A stretch of DNA of 64,000 nucleotides from Pleionea mediterranea. Its GTDB lineage: Bacteria; Pseudomonadota; Gammaproteobacteria; Enterobacterales; Kangiellaceae. This document shows positions 1 through 11,481 of the stretch, in pieces; positions within the stretch are counted from its first letter, which is position 1, and every line of letters begins with the position of its first letter. Made by a program: the position numbers and the translations under genes. The stretch covers positions 1 to 64,000 of the forward strand of contig NZ_QGGU01000012.1 in NCBI RefSeq assembly GCF_003148745.1. The letters run 5' to 3'. A model generated the notes under the pieces. The model did no database searches. It saw only the letters and a program-made list of their open reading frames with translations, and had not been told where the DNA came from.

Positions 1-77
1 AAATGCGCTTGCCATTGAGGTTCAAATAACAAACAAAAATCATCGACATCTACGTAAATTGCCTCTAAATTAGTCAT
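1..77 (-). CDS. IS982-like transposase, N-terminal fragment (runs off window)
   Basis: Reading leftward from ATG at 77-75, 25 codons remain before the window edge. They encode a start of the form MTNLEAIYVDVDDFC followed by an FEPQW segment. The DVDDFC plus F-P-W pattern is what I associate with the N-terminus of IS982-family DDE transposases. A GGA-rich ribosome site (AGGACAAGGGC on the minus strand) precedes the ATG. The catalytic DDE residues and the far IS end lie outside the window, so whether the gene is intact cannot be judged. Family assignment is from memory of the N-terminal signature only; another DDE family is possible. Confidence 0.6.
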   Translation of the reverse strand, partial: MTNLEAIYVDVDDFCLLFEPQWQAH

Positions 78-136
78 GCCCTTGTCCTGTGTGATTTTTC
101 TTTTTTCGTCGAAAGATCTGATCACCGCAAGGGCAT
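76..136 (-). repeat. 9-bp inverted repeat covering the transposase start
   Basis: ATGCCCTTG at 76-84 and CAAGGGCAT at 128-136 are perfect inverted copies. On a minus-strand transcript entering from outside the element, the upstream arm could pair with the ribosome-binding region and start codon of the transposase. This is seen directly; the translational effect is inference. Confidence 0.5.
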
Positions 137-149
137 TTAGTTCACTTTT

Positions 150-168
150 CTTATCCGCAGCTCAGGTT
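150..168. repeat. Possible terminal inverted repeat of the IS element
   Basis: CTTATCCGCAGCTCAGGTT lies about 75 bp outside the transposase start, where an IS end is expected. Beyond it the sequence becomes AT-rich. Without the other end of the element the boundary is a guess. Confidence 0.25.
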
Positions 169-264
169 AAATAATTAATGAGAATAAATTAACGCTAGGA
201 GAGGTGCTTATATAAATTAAAAGAGTAATAACTTACTAACCTTTAAGCTATTACAATTAGCAAT

Positions 265-296
265 AAAAAAACCACCTTATTTAAGGTGGTTTTTTG
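265..296. terminator. Bidirectional intrinsic terminator after the gyrB-side lipoprotein gene
   Basis: ACCACCTTA (271-279) pairs with TAAGGTGGT (282-290) across a 2-nt loop. The stem is flanked by A6 and T5 tracts that extend it and supply a U-run in either direction. It lies just past the stop codon of the minus-strand lipoprotein gene, so it probably ends the dnaA-dnaN-recF-gyrB transcript. Confidence 0.85.
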
Positions 297-318
297 TTTT
301 AAATAATGAGAATTGCAG

Positions 319-624
319 TTATTGCCCTTGTTTTGCCTCTGCAATATAAACTCTGGCCCGGCTTACCTTATCCAGGCAACTGTCATAACGCTCTATCGAT
401 TGCTGAAACTTGGCCGCCGATAATAAGCCCACTGCTTTGGTGTAACTGACGGATCCGGCAAAGCCTTCGGTTTTAGCAATATCCAGTTCTTTCCAGGCAA
501 TCTCCAGTTGAGTCGCACAGGTATCACGACCCAACTGTTTGGCTGCGCAGCCGCTGAGTACAACGAATAACAATCCTATAAACACTGTTTTTGCCGGTAC
601 AATCACTGCTTTAATAGATGTCAT
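319..624 (-). CDS. Small predicted lipoprotein of unknown function
   Basis: The 101-residue product begins with a charged and hydrophobic signal sequence ending in the lipobox LSGC (Cys near residue 26), so it should be lipidated and held in the envelope. The mature part is short, helical and soluble, with two further cysteines (in DTCAT and DSCLD) that might form a disulfide. It resembles small helical lipoproteins built from a helical pair, but I cannot name a family. It starts 23 bp after the gyrB stop on the same strand and is followed by a strong terminator, so it is probably the last gene of the dnaA operon. No functional link to replication is evident. Confidence 0.75.
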   Translation of the reverse strand: MTSIKAVIVPAKTVFIGLLFVVLSGCAAKQLGRDTCATQLEIAWKELDIAKTEGFAGSVSYTKAVGLLSAAKFQQSIERYDSCLDKVSRARVYIAEAKQGQ

Positions 625-647
625 CTTTTAGTGTCCTCTGTGTGAAT

Positions 648-4191
<3,544 letters not shown>

Positions 4192-4202
4192 GAAAGGCTA
4201 GA

Positions 4203-5309
4203 CTACAACCTCATCGGCATGATGACGTAAACACTGGTAGAGCCGTCTATTTCTTCCACCAATAAACTGCTGTTAGCATCGGAAAAAGTCAGTTTTACGT
4301 TTTCGCTGGATACCGTGCCTAATACATCCAGCATGTAATTAACGTTAAACCCTATTTCAAGATCGGGCCCGTTGTAATCCACTTCCAGCTCAATTTCAGC
4401 TTCTTCCTGCTCAGGATTATTCGAATGAATTTTTACTTGGCCATTCAGCAGGTTAAATCGAACCCCTCTGAATTTTTCATTACATAAAATAGACGCCTTT
4501 TGTAATGAGTCTCTTAAGTTGGAACGATTGGCGACCACCAGTTTATCACCGCCTTTCGGCAGTACTTTTTCGTAATCCGGGTATTTTCCATCGACTAACT
4601 TGGAAGTGAATGAAAAATGATTACTGGAGGCTTTTATATGATTACCACTGATTTGTAACTGGATCGCTTCATCAACACTGGATAGAAAACGATTCAGTTC
4701 CAATACACCCTTGCGCGGTACAATGGCTTGTTGGCGTTCCTGAATATCACTTTCAATGTCCGTTGAGGACATGGCAAGACGATGGCCGTCGGTGGCAACA
4801 GCAATCAGCTTTTTATCGGGACTGAAGTCGAACAGCATGCCATTCAGATAGTAACGGACATCCTGCTGTGCCATGGCAAACTGGGTGTCACTGATCACCG
4901 ATTTAAGCTCGTCAACATTCAGTTTAATATCGGCTAGCCCTAAGGAATCTTCGAGACTGGGAAACTCGGTCGCAGGTAAGGTAGATAGAGTAAAACGACT
5001 TTTAGTGGTCGATAATTTAACTTTATTCTCAATTAATTCCAGACCTACGTGTTCGTCTTGCGATAAGCTTTTTATGATATCGACGAATTTTTTTGCCGGT
5101 ACCGTGGTTTCACCAGGCTCAAACTCACCATCAAGGGGAATATGGGCAACCATTTCAACTTCTAGATCGGTGCCCGTGATCGAGAGCTGACCATCTTCAA
5201 CCTGCAGTAAAACATTAGCCAGAACCGGTAACGTCTGTCGACGCTCTACCGCACCACTAACCAATTGCAAAGGCCCGTAAAGTGCCTGCTGTGTAAGCGA
5301 TAATTTCAT
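4203..5309 (-). CDS. dnaN: DNA polymerase III beta subunit (sliding clamp)
   Basis: DnaN forms the ring-shaped homodimer that tethers DNA polymerase III to the template and recruits other clamp-binding proteins. The product is 368 residues, the usual length (E. coli 366). It begins MKLSLTQQALYGPLQLVSGAVERR and ends in the family-typical VYVIMPMRL. The three-fold repeated clamp fold is implied by length and overall similarity; no residue looks out of place. The gene starts 16 bp after dnaA and ends 11 bp before recF, consistent with cotranscription from the dnaA promoter. Confidence 0.97.
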   Translation of the reverse strand: MKLSLTQQALYGPLQLVSGAVERRQTLPVLANVLLQVEDGQLSITGTDLEVEMVAHIPLDGEFEPGETTVPAKKFVDIIKSLSQDEHVGLELIENKVKLSTTKSRFTLSTLPATEFPSLEDSLGLADIKLNVDELKSVISDTQFAMAQQDVRYYLNGMLFDFSPDKKLIAVATDGHRLAMSSTDIESDIQERQQAIVPRKGVLELNRFLSSVDEAIQLQISGNHIKASSNHFSFTSKLVDGKYPDYEKVLPKGGDKLVVANRSNLRDSLQKASILCNEKFRGVRFNLLNGQVKIHSNNPEQEEAEIELEVDYNGPDLEIGFNVNYMLDVLGTVSSENVKLTFSDANSSLLVEEIDGSTSVYVIMPMRL

Positions 5310-5325
5310 AAAATTACCTTTAAAA

Positions 5326-6690
5326 TCAACTAGTTAATATACGAAGTAGGTTGGTGTAATCTTCTTCGATATCGAGGTTTTCATCTTTTAATTCTTTGAT
5401 CTTACGACAGGCATGCAGCACTGTTGTGTGATCTTTACCGCCAAAGGCGTCACCAATTTCTGGCAAACTGCGATTGGTTAATTCTTTTGCCAGACTCATG
5501 GCAACTTGTCTGGGCCGAGCAACGGAACGACTGCGACGCTTAGATAATATATCAGCGACCTTAATCTTATAATACTCAGCGACAGTTTTTTGAATATTTT
5601 CGACACTGATTTGTTTATCTTGCGCAGCGATAAGATCCCTTAACGCTTCTTTCACAAATTCAATGGTGATTGGTTTTCCGGTAAATTGAGCGTTGGCGAT
5701 AACCCGCTTAAGCGCCCCTTCCAACTCACGAACATTTGAACGAATCCGTTTGGCGATAAAAAATGCCACTTCATTAGGCAATTTAATTCCTGAGGATTCT
5801 GCCTTTGAAATTAAAATAGCAACACGGGTTTCGAGTTCTGGTGGCTCAATGGACACGGTTAATCCCCAGCCAAAACGAGATTTTAATCGTTCTTCTACAC
5901 CATCGATTTCTTTTGGATAGCGATCACAGGTCAAAATAACTTGCTGATTGCCTTCAAGCAGTGCGTTAAACGTATGAAAAAACTCTTCCTGTGAACGCTC
6001 TTTATTGGCAAAAAACTGAATATCATCAATCAATAAGGCATCGACAGAGCGATAATAACGTTTAAATTCATCAATGGTGTTGGTTTGCAGCGCTTTAACC
6101 ATGTCGGCAACAAACCGTTCAGAGTGTAAATATATTACTTTACCGTTAGGTTTCTTATCTAAGATTAGATTGCCTACAGCATGCATTAAATGGGTTTTAC
6201 CTAAACCCACACCGCCATAGATAAATAAAGGATTATAAGCCGTACCCGGGTTCTCTGAGACCTGTTTGGCCGCTGCATTGGCCAACTGATTTGATTTACC
6301 TTCAACAAACTTTTCAAAACTGAAATTTGGATTTAAGTTTGAACGGTGATCAATGGAAACTTTTGAGTTTGGTTTTGGTTGTTGTTTCGCTGGTGCAGGA
6401 TTAATTTGCCGCGGCTGTTGAGGTTTATGATTAACTGCAGAGGGTTCTGACTGGCCAATCGTTAAATTAACCTTTTTTGGTGTTCGTTGATCGATATCCT
6501 CAAGTAAACTATTGATTTTATTTAAATAGTTTTCTCTCACCCAATCAAGTACAAATCGGTTAGGGGCACTGACCGTAATAGATTCATTATTTTCGTTGAT
6601 TTTTAATGGACGGATCCAGGTGTTGAACTGAGTAGGTGCCAGTTCATCCCTGAGTCTGCTTGCACAATATTGCCAGTGCTCTTGTTCCAA
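5326..6690 (-). CDS. dnaA: Chromosomal replication initiator DnaA (TTG start)
   Basis: DnaA binds the oriC boxes and melts the origin. The 454-residue product has an N-terminal DnaB-interaction domain (from [13 protein letters not shown]), a variable Pro/Gln-rich linker around residues 90-115, an AAA+ domain with Walker [10 protein letters not shown] and Walker B LLIDDIQ, and the C-terminal helix-turn-helix signature [15 protein letters not shown]. The start codon is TTG at 6690-6688: the homologous N-terminus begins there and no ATG or GTG fits upstream in frame. A rare start fits the weak initiation also seen with GTG in E. coli dnaA. It is the first gene of the dnaA-dnaN-recF-gyrB operon and faces away from oriC. 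Confidence 0.97.
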   Translation of the reverse strand: MEQEHWQYCASRLRDELAPTQFNTWIRPLKINENNESITVSAPNRFVLDWVRENYLNKINSLLEDIDQRTPKKVNLTIGQSEPSAVNHKPQQPRQINPAPAKQQPKPNSKVSIDHRSNLNPNFSFEKFVEGKSNQLANAAAKQVSENPGTAYNPLFIYGGVGLGKTHLMHAVGNLILDKKPNGKVIYLHSERFVADMVKALQTNTIDEFKRYYRSVDALLIDDIQFFANKERSQEEFFHTFNALLEGNQQVILTCDRYPKEIDGVEERLKSRFGWGLTVSIEPPELETRVAILISKAESSGIKLPNEVAFFIAKRIRSNVRELEGALKRVIANAQFTGKPITIEFVKEALRDLIAAQDKQISVENIQKTVAEYYKIKVADILSKRRSRSVARPRQVAMSLAKELTNRSLPEIGDAFGGKDHTTVLHACRKIKELKDENLDIEEDYTNLLRILTS

Positions 6691-6777
6691 TGTTCTAGTG
6701 CCCCGAATAATCGATTTGCTTGTTATATTTTTTGATAGCTAGCGAGTGTAGATCGATTTTGATTTCTGATCCATTAC

Positions 6778-6786
6778 TTTTCCACA
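6778..6786 (+). promoter_or_regulatory. DnaA box-like TTTTCCACA
   Basis: One mismatch (A to T at position 3) from the consensus. It lies about 90 bp upstream of the dnaA start and could serve origin function, dnaA autoregulation, or both. Confidence 0.6.
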
Positions 6787-6874
6787 GTTTGTTTAAATCA
6801 AACTAATTTTTTGAATAATAATTAAACTGAACAGTTATTGGTCTTTTATTATTAAGTGGATTAAATCAGGGGTT

Positions 6875-6997
6875 AATTACCCTGTGTTATTGTAACTTTC
6901 TTGTTAATAATTATTACTTTTTTATAAATAATCATTTTATCCAAGATCTATACCTAGATTATACCTGGGTTATATAATGATGAAACACAGGGTTATT
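6875..6997. repeat. 14-bp inverted repeat in oriC
   Basis: AATTACCCTGTGTT at 6875-6888 and AACACAGGGTTATT at 6984-6997 are inverted copies with one mismatch, about 95 bp apart. They flank the AT-rich tract and the tandem 11-mers. They are not DnaA boxes as such, and their function is unknown. Confidence 0.6.
6949..6970 (+). repeat. Two tandem 11-bp repeats in the AT-rich part of oriC
   Basis: TATACCTAGAT (6949-6959) is followed directly by TATACCTGGGT (6960-6970), matching at 9 of 11 positions, and then TATA. Short tandem AT-rich repeats are typical of DNA unwinding elements; the assignment is inference. Confidence 0.5.
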
Positions 6998-7035
6998 ATT
7001 AATATAAACTATTGTATTTAATATAAAATACCCAC

Positions 7036-7044
7036 TTATCCACA
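7036..7044 (+). promoter_or_regulatory. DnaA box, perfect consensus
   Basis: TTATCCACA, the high-affinity DnaA recognition 9-mer, lies in the middle of the AT-rich oriC gap. Confidence 0.88.
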
Positions 7045-7065
7045 GATAATCCTTTGACTAATAAT

Positions 7066-7082
7066 AGATCTTATAAAGATCT
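7066..7082. repeat. GATC-containing palindrome in oriC
   Basis: AGATCTT-ATA-AAGATCT is a perfect 7-3-7 inverted repeat holding two GATC sites 11 bp apart. In Dam-methylating relatives, hemimethylated GATC pairs at oriC bind SeqA. Whether this organism has Dam or SeqA cannot be seen here. Confidence 0.55.
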
Positions 7083-7118
7083 TTTTATATTTATTATTAA
7101 ATATAAATATAGGTGGTG

Positions 7119-7127
7119 TGTGGATAG
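7119..7127 (-). promoter_or_regulatory. DnaA box, one mismatch
   Basis: Minus-strand CTATCCACA differs from TTATCCACA only in the first base. It is oriented opposite to the perfect box about 80 bp away. Confidence 0.7.
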
Positions 7128-7227
7128 CTTGTTTGTGAACTTTGAATAGTCTTTTGGTAGGGTTTTGATAGAATTTGAAGAAATAATGGGAAAACATCGG
7201 AAAATGGTAATTTATTTTAAAATATTA

Positions 7228-7236
7228 TTTTCCACA
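7228..7236 (+). promoter_or_regulatory. DnaA box-like TTTTCCACA
   Basis: The same one-mismatch variant as at 6778, on the rpmH side of the AT-rich tract. The two copies bracket the origin region. Confidence 0.6.
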
Positions 7237-7380
7237 GTTAAGATTATTTAATTACTATATATTGATATAAATTGATCGAACTATGGACGATATAGTGGGT
7301 TTTTGGTGGAGAGCGGTATTTTTAAGTCTATGGGAAGCGTTAAAATAGCGGTTATTGCCTGTTATTTCGGCAGAAACTCG

Positions 7381-7409
7381 TTGATCTCAATAGACGCATC
7401 GGCTAGAAT
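7381..7409 (+). promoter_or_regulatory. Sigma-70 promoter for rpmH-rnpA
   Basis: TTGATC (7381-7386), a 17-bp spacer and TAGAAT (7404-7409) form a good promoter about 50 bp upstream of rpmH. It is followed by a GC-rich stretch (TTCGCCCCCTCCC), a discriminator type linked to growth-rate or stringent control of ribosomal genes. The regulatory reading is inference. Confidence 0.7.
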
Positions 7410-7467
7410 TTCGCCCCCTCCCAAGTTGGGAGTACAGTTGGATTAAAGCAACCGCGGGTTTTTAACA

Positions 7468-7602
7468 ATGAAACGTACATTTCAACCAAGTAATTTAAAG
7501 CGTAAGCGTACTCACGGTTTCCGTGCGCGTATGGCAACTAAAAACGGACGCGCTGTTTTGGCTCGTCGTCGTGCAAAAGGCCGCAAAGTACTTAGCGCCT
7601 AA
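7468..7602 (+). CDS. rpmH: 50S ribosomal protein L34
   Basis: The 44-codon gene starts [20 protein letters not shown], is extremely basic, and ends GRKVLSA, the standard L34 sequence and length. It is a structural protein of the large ribosomal subunit. It opens the conserved rpmH-rnpA-yidD-yidC-mnmE run on the plus strand, divergent from dnaA across oriC, and has a clear promoter about 60-90 bp upstream. The ribosome-binding site before the ATG is weak (only a GGG stretch), which is common for this gene. Confidence 0.98.
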   Translation: MKRTFQPSNLKRKRTHGFRARMATKNGRAVLARRRAKGRKVLSA

Positions 7603-7647
7603 TACGACTCTAGTTTCTAGAATAAAACGCAGGCTCTTGCTGAAACT

Positions 7648-8022
7648 ATGATGGGTTCCGAAACGAACTCGTTTGGTTTTTCGCAGGAGCTTCGTCTTTT
7701 AAGCGCTAAGCAATTTTCATTTGTATTTGCTGATGCCAATCGCATTGGTAATAAAGCGTTTACTGTGTTGTTTCGTAAAAACGGGCAAACACACCCTAGA
7801 CTGGGCTTAGCAATTGCCAAGAAGCAGGTTAAACTGGCCACTGGCAGAAACCTGATCAAACGAAAGATCAGAGAGTCGTTCCGCTTAAACCAACACCGTT
7901 TACCGGCGGTCGACTTTGTCTTTATGGTTCGTCGAGATATTAATCATATGGACGCAAAAGCCATTGATGATGCATTGGCTCATGTGTGGCGAAAAACTCG
8001 AAAACTATGCGAAAATTATTGA
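7648..8022 (+). CDS. rnpA: Ribonuclease P protein component
   Basis: This is the protein cofactor of RNase P, which matures tRNA 5' ends with the RnpB RNA. The 124-residue basic product has the family core [17 protein letters not shown] and an upstream FTFVF-like aromatic segment ([10 protein letters not shown]). The start could be ATG 7648 or the next codon, ATG 7651. It follows rpmH by 45 bp, and its 3' end overlaps yidD by 16 bp, so the three are probably cotranscribed. Confidence 0.96.
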   Translation: MMGSETNSFGFSQELRLLSAKQFSFVFADANRIGNKAFTVLFRKNGQTHPRLGLAIAKKQVKLATGRNLIKRKIRESFRLNQHRLPAVDFVFMVRRDINHMDAKAIDDALAHVWRKTRKLCENY

Positions 8023-8249
8023 TATTGATTATAAGGCTCTACAAAAAGGCATTAAGTCCTTTGTTGGGTGATCGATGTCGTTTTTACCCCAGCTGCTCAT
8101 CCTATGCCATAGAAGCATTGGAAAAGCATGGTGTTTTAAGAGGCAGCTGGTTATCAATAAAACGAATTTTAAGGTGCCATCCGCTCAATGACGGCGGAAA
8201 CGATCCGGTACCGGAATCATTCAGTGGCGTTCACAAACACAAACATTAA
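8007..8249 (+). CDS. yidD: Membrane protein insertion efficiency factor YidD
   Basis: YidD is a small inner-membrane-associated protein that helps YidC-dependent insertion. The product shows the family pattern of an amphipathic N-terminal helix ([21 protein letters not shown]), the cysteine motif [11 protein letters not shown], and [10 protein letters not shown] chose ATG 8007 (80 residues) because family members begin at this MRK-type sequence. An in-frame GTG at 7986 would add seven residues. It overlaps the end of rnpA and lies 21 bp before yidC. Confidence 0.93.
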   Translation: MRKLLILIIRLYKKALSPLLGDRCRFYPSCSSYAIEALEKHGVLRGSWLSIKRILRCHPLNDGGNDPVPESFSGVHKHKH

Positions 8250-8270
8250 GAAAATTTGAGATTGTAGATT

Positions 8271-9953
8271 ATGGAATCTTCCCGCGGAATTTTATTGCTT
8301 GCCCTCGCCTTTGTAACGTTTTTAATGTATCAACAATGGCAAGAAGATTACGCACCAAAGCCACCTGTGCAATCAGATGTAGCAGCTGAAAGCGCTGCTA
8401 TCAGTCAAAATGAGTCGGGTATTCCCTCGCAAACCTACCAGCCGGATAGCTCTTCTGACTCAGATATTCCTCAAGCCACCCCTACTGAGCAACCGGTAAC
8501 ACACAATCAATCAGAAACCATCACTCTGAAAAACAATGTACTTGAGTTGAATATTGATACTCATGGCGGAGATGTTGTGCTGGCTCGGTTGTTGAAATTT
8601 AATGAAAAACTGAATCAAAACGATAATAAAATCGAGTTATTGAATCGCACGCAAAATCGAACATTTGTCGCTAAAAGTGGTTTGATTGGTGAAAATGCGC
8701 CTGATACGGCAAAAGGTCGTGCTCAGTTTAATGTGATTGAAAACAGTACCACCGACAAAGGCAGTCGTCTGGTTCTTCGCTGGATCAACAGTGATGGTGT
8801 GGAATTTTATAAAGTGTTCGAGCTGGCGAAGGATCAATATGATTTAGCGGTCAGTTATCGCATCAATAATAAATCATCTGAAGAGCTGAATGTCAGAATG
8901 TTTAATCAGCTTAACCGGGATCGTTATGTGTCTTCCGAGGGCGGCAGTGGCTTTGGTATTCAGGCCTACACTGGTGCTGCTTATTCTACGGAAGAAACGC
9001 GTTATGAAAAATACGATTTTGACGACATGGATGAAGCCAATCTAAATTTAAAAACCAAGGCGGGCTGGGTAGCGTTTTTGCAGCACTACTTTGTTACTGC
9101 CTGGATCCCGAACCAACAGGGTATTAATGAAATAACCTCACAAGTGTTGAAGAACAAAAATGTCTCTATCATTCGAGTAATGCAACAATGGGTGAGTGTC
9201 GGTCCTCAGGCGACTAAAGAAATCAGCAGTACCTTGTATATGGGACCAAAAGAACAGGAACAATTAGAACAGTTAGCGGAAGGACTTGATCTTACCGTGG
9301 ACTATGGCATTTTCTGGTGGATTGGCCAGCCGCTTTTCTGGTTATTAACTTTTTTCCAATCCATAGTGGTGAATTGGGGTGTGGCCATTATTTTGGTTAC
9401 GGTTACGGTGAAACTTCTGCTTTACCCATTAGCTAATGCGCAATACCGGTCGTTCGCTAAAATGCGGTTATTGCAACCGAAATTACAGCAACTTAAAGAA
9501 CGCTATGGTGATGATCGTCAGAAAATGTCCATGGCGATGATGGAAATGTACAAGAAAGAAAAAGTGAACCCCATGGGTGGTTGTTTGCCTCTTATTGTAC
9601 AAATGCCAGTATTTTTTGCACTTTACTGGGTGTTGTTGGAGAGTTATGAAATTCGACATGCGCCATTAGCATTATGGATCCAGGATTTATCCGCGGCCGA
9701 TCCTTATTATATTTTGCCAATATTAATGGGTATTTCCATGTGGGGGATGCAAAAACTGCAACCGACTGCTGCAACTATGGATCCCATGCAACAAAAAATC
9801 ATGCAGTTTTTACCAGTAATGATGACCGTATTCTTTATTTTCTTCCCTGCTGGTCTGGTACTTTACTGGTTAGTGAATAACTTATTGTCGATAGCTCAAC
9901 AACTCTATATCACCAAAAAAATAGAGCGTGAGTACGCGGCGAAAAAAGCCTAG
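8271..9953 (+). CDS. yidC: Membrane protein insertase YidC
   Basis: YidC inserts and folds inner-membrane proteins, alone or with SecYEG. The product is 560 residues (E. coli 548). It has an N-terminal membrane anchor ([18 protein letters not shown]), a Ser/Gln/Pro-rich linker to about residue 85, a large periplasmic beta-sandwich domain to about 340, and the conserved five-helix insertase core with [12 protein letters not shown] and NPMGGCLP. The end is Lys-rich, as expected for ribosome contact. It stands 21 bp after yidD and 11 bp before mnmE. Known substrates include the F0 c-subunit, also encoded in this window. Confidence 0.97.
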   Translation: MESSRGILLLALAFVTFLMYQQWQEDYAPKPPVQSDVAAESAAISQNESGIPSQTYQPDSSSDSDIPQATPTEQPVTHNQSETITLKNNVLELNIDTHGGDVVLARLLKFNEKLNQNDNKIELLNRTQNRTFVAKSGLIGENAPDTAKGRAQFNVIENSTTDKGSRLVLRWINSDGVEFYKVFELAKDQYDLAVSYRINNKSSEELNVRMFNQLNRDRYVSSEGGSGFGIQAYTGAAYSTEETRYEKYDFDDMDEANLNLKTKAGWVAFLQHYFVTAWIPNQQGINEITSQVLKNKNVSIIRVMQQWVSVGPQATKEISSTLYMGPKEQEQLEQLAEGLDLTVDYGIFWWIGQPLFWLLTFFQSIVVNWGVAIILVTVTVKLLLYPLANAQYRSFAKMRLLQPKLQQLKERYGDDRQKMSMAMMEMYKKEKVNPMGGCLPLIVQMPVFFALYWVLLESYEIRHAPLALWIQDLSAADPYYILPILMGISMWGMQKLQPTAATMDPMQQKIMQFLPVMMTVFFIFFPAGLVLYWLVNNLLSIAQQLYITKKIEREYAAKKA

Positions 9954-9964
9954 CGATCAAATTT

Positions 9965-11365
9965 ATGAGTGCGACGGAAATTATTGGATCTTCAGAGCAA
10001 ACGGAGTTTCAGCAAGACACAATCGTCGCACTAGCCACACCACCCGGTCGAGGTGGTGTGGGTATTATTCGTATCTCTGGCGCAAAAGCTTCCAACATTG
10101 GCGTAGCCATTACGGGCCAAGTTTTAAAACCCCGTATTGCCACCTATCTAAATTTTCATCTTGAAAATGATCAGGTTGTTGATCAAGGGATCGCACTTTT
10201 CTTTAAAAATCCTCATTCATTTACTGGCGAAGATGTGGTTGAACTGCAGGGACATGGCGGACCTGTGGTTTTAGATATGTTGATTAAACGCATTATTCAA
10301 CTCGGTGTAAGGATGGCCCATCCGGGGGAGTTTTCGGAACGCGCATTTCTCAATGATAAAATCGATCTGGCACAAGCAGAAGCCATTGCCGATTTAATTG
10401 ATGCCTCTTCGGAACAAGCTGCAAAAAGTGCACTTAAAAGTTTACAGGGCGAGTTTTCAAATAAAGTACACAATCTGGTTGAGCAATTAATTCATTTGAG
10501 ACTCTATGTTGAAGCCGCCATTGATTTTCCCGAAGAGGAAATAGATTTTTTATCCGATGGTAAAGTAGAGAAAGATTTGCGGGCCATCGTTTCATCTATT
10601 GCACAGTTGCAACAGGAAGCGCAGCAAGGTGCTATTTTACGTGATGGTATGAATGTGGTGTTGGCGGGTAAACCTAACGCCGGAAAATCCAGCTTGCTGA
10701 ATGTGTTATCCGGTAAAGACAGTGCAATTGTCACAGATATTCCGGGAACCACTCGAGATATTTTAAAAGAGCATATCCATATTGATGGTATGCCATTGCA
10801 CATTATTGATACCGCTGGTTTGCGGGAGTCGGGTGATCATGTTGAAAAAATTGGCATTACCCGAGCCTGGCAGGCAATTGAACAGGCGGATCGATTATTA
10901 TTGGTGGTTGATGCTACGGACAAAGATCCGCAAGCAAGCATGCAGGATGTAATAACTTTTTTATCCAGTCATATTCAACAATTACCACCATTAACGGTTG
11001 TCTATAATAAATGTGACCTGATTGGATCGACAGAAACATTAAAACAAACCCAGTCAAAAACGTTATTTCTCAGTACTAAAAGTAGCCAGGGTATAAGTGA
11101 GCTAAAGCAACACCTTAAAGATTGTATGGGGTATGAATCCACCGGTGATGGTGTATTTATGGCAAGACGCCGTCATATTGAGGCAATAGAAAGTGCCAGC
11201 GATCATACCGATAAAGCTATGTATCAGTTAACGACTCATAACGCTGGTGAGTTGGTTGCTGAAGAATTGCGTCAGGCACAAAATCAATTAAGCGAAATTA
11301 CCGGTGAGTTTTCTGCCGACGATTTATTAGGGCGTATTTTTTCCAGCTTTTGTATTGGCAAATAA
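9965..11365 (+). CDS. mnmE: tRNA modification GTPase MnmE
   Basis: MnmE works with MnmG to place the (carboxymethyl)aminomethyl group on U34 of certain tRNAs. The 466-residue product has the N-terminal tetrahydrofolate-binding domain ([20 protein letters not shown]), the G domain with [22 protein letters not shown] and NKCD, and the C-terminal CIGK containing the conserved cysteine. Its partner mnmG is only 1.5 kb downstream, separated by an unrelated minus-strand gene. It closes the rpmH operon. Confidence 0.97.
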   Translation: MSATEIIGSSEQTEFQQDTIVALATPPGRGGVGIIRISGAKASNIGVAITGQVLKPRIATYLNFHLENDQVVDQGIALFFKNPHSFTGEDVVELQGHGGPVVLDMLIKRIIQLGVRMAHPGEFSERAFLNDKIDLAQAEAIADLIDASSEQAAKSALKSLQGEFSNKVHNLVEQLIHLRLYVEAAIDFPEEEIDFLSDGKVEKDLRAIVSSIAQLQQEAQQGAILRDGMNVVLAGKPNAGKSSLLNVLSGKDSAIVTDIPGTTRDILKEHIHIDGMPLHIIDTAGLRESGDHVEKIGITRAWQAIEQADRLLLVVDATDKDPQASMQDVITFLSSHIQQLPPLTVVYNKCDLIGSTETLKQTQSKTLFLSTKSSQGISELKQHLKDCMGYESTGDGVFMARRRHIEAIESASDHTDKAMYQLTTHNAGELVAEELRQAQNQLSEITGEFSADDLLGRIFSSFCIGK

Positions 11366-11394
11366 TTTTTTATTGAATTTCAATTAAAATAAAA

Positions 11395-11432
11395 CTCCTT
11401 CAGTACAATATTTTTACTGAGTACTGAAGGAG
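11395..11432 (-). terminator. Terminator between mnmE and the convergent unknown gene
   Basis: CTCCTTCAGTAC (11395-11406) pairs perfectly with GTACTGAAGGAG (11421-11432) across a 14-nt loop. A U-run (TTTTATTTTAATT) follows only in the minus direction, so it chiefly ends the gene at 11482-12711. It may also slow mnmE transcripts. Confidence 0.8.
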
Positions 11433-11481
11433 AGGTTGAGCTAGTTATCGGGTTGCTTCGCTACAAGATATTTTTAATAGA

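Larger units (their letters stand above)
6691..7467. other. oriC: Chromosomal replication origin region (oriC)
   Basis: This 777-bp gap between divergent dnaA and rpmH is very AT-rich, especially about 6780-7260, and has no plausible gene. It holds one perfect DnaA box (TTATCCACA, 7036-7044) and several one-mismatch boxes: TTTTCCACA at 6778-6786 and 7228-7236, and CTATCCACA on the minus strand at 7119-7127. A weaker TTATCCAAG lies at 6937-6945. It also has a 14-bp inverted repeat, two tandem 11-bp repeats and a GATC palindrome, reported separately. The dnaA-rpmH location is where gammaproteobacteria such as Pseudomonas keep oriC. A strand-asymmetry plot would confirm it. Confidence 0.9.
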
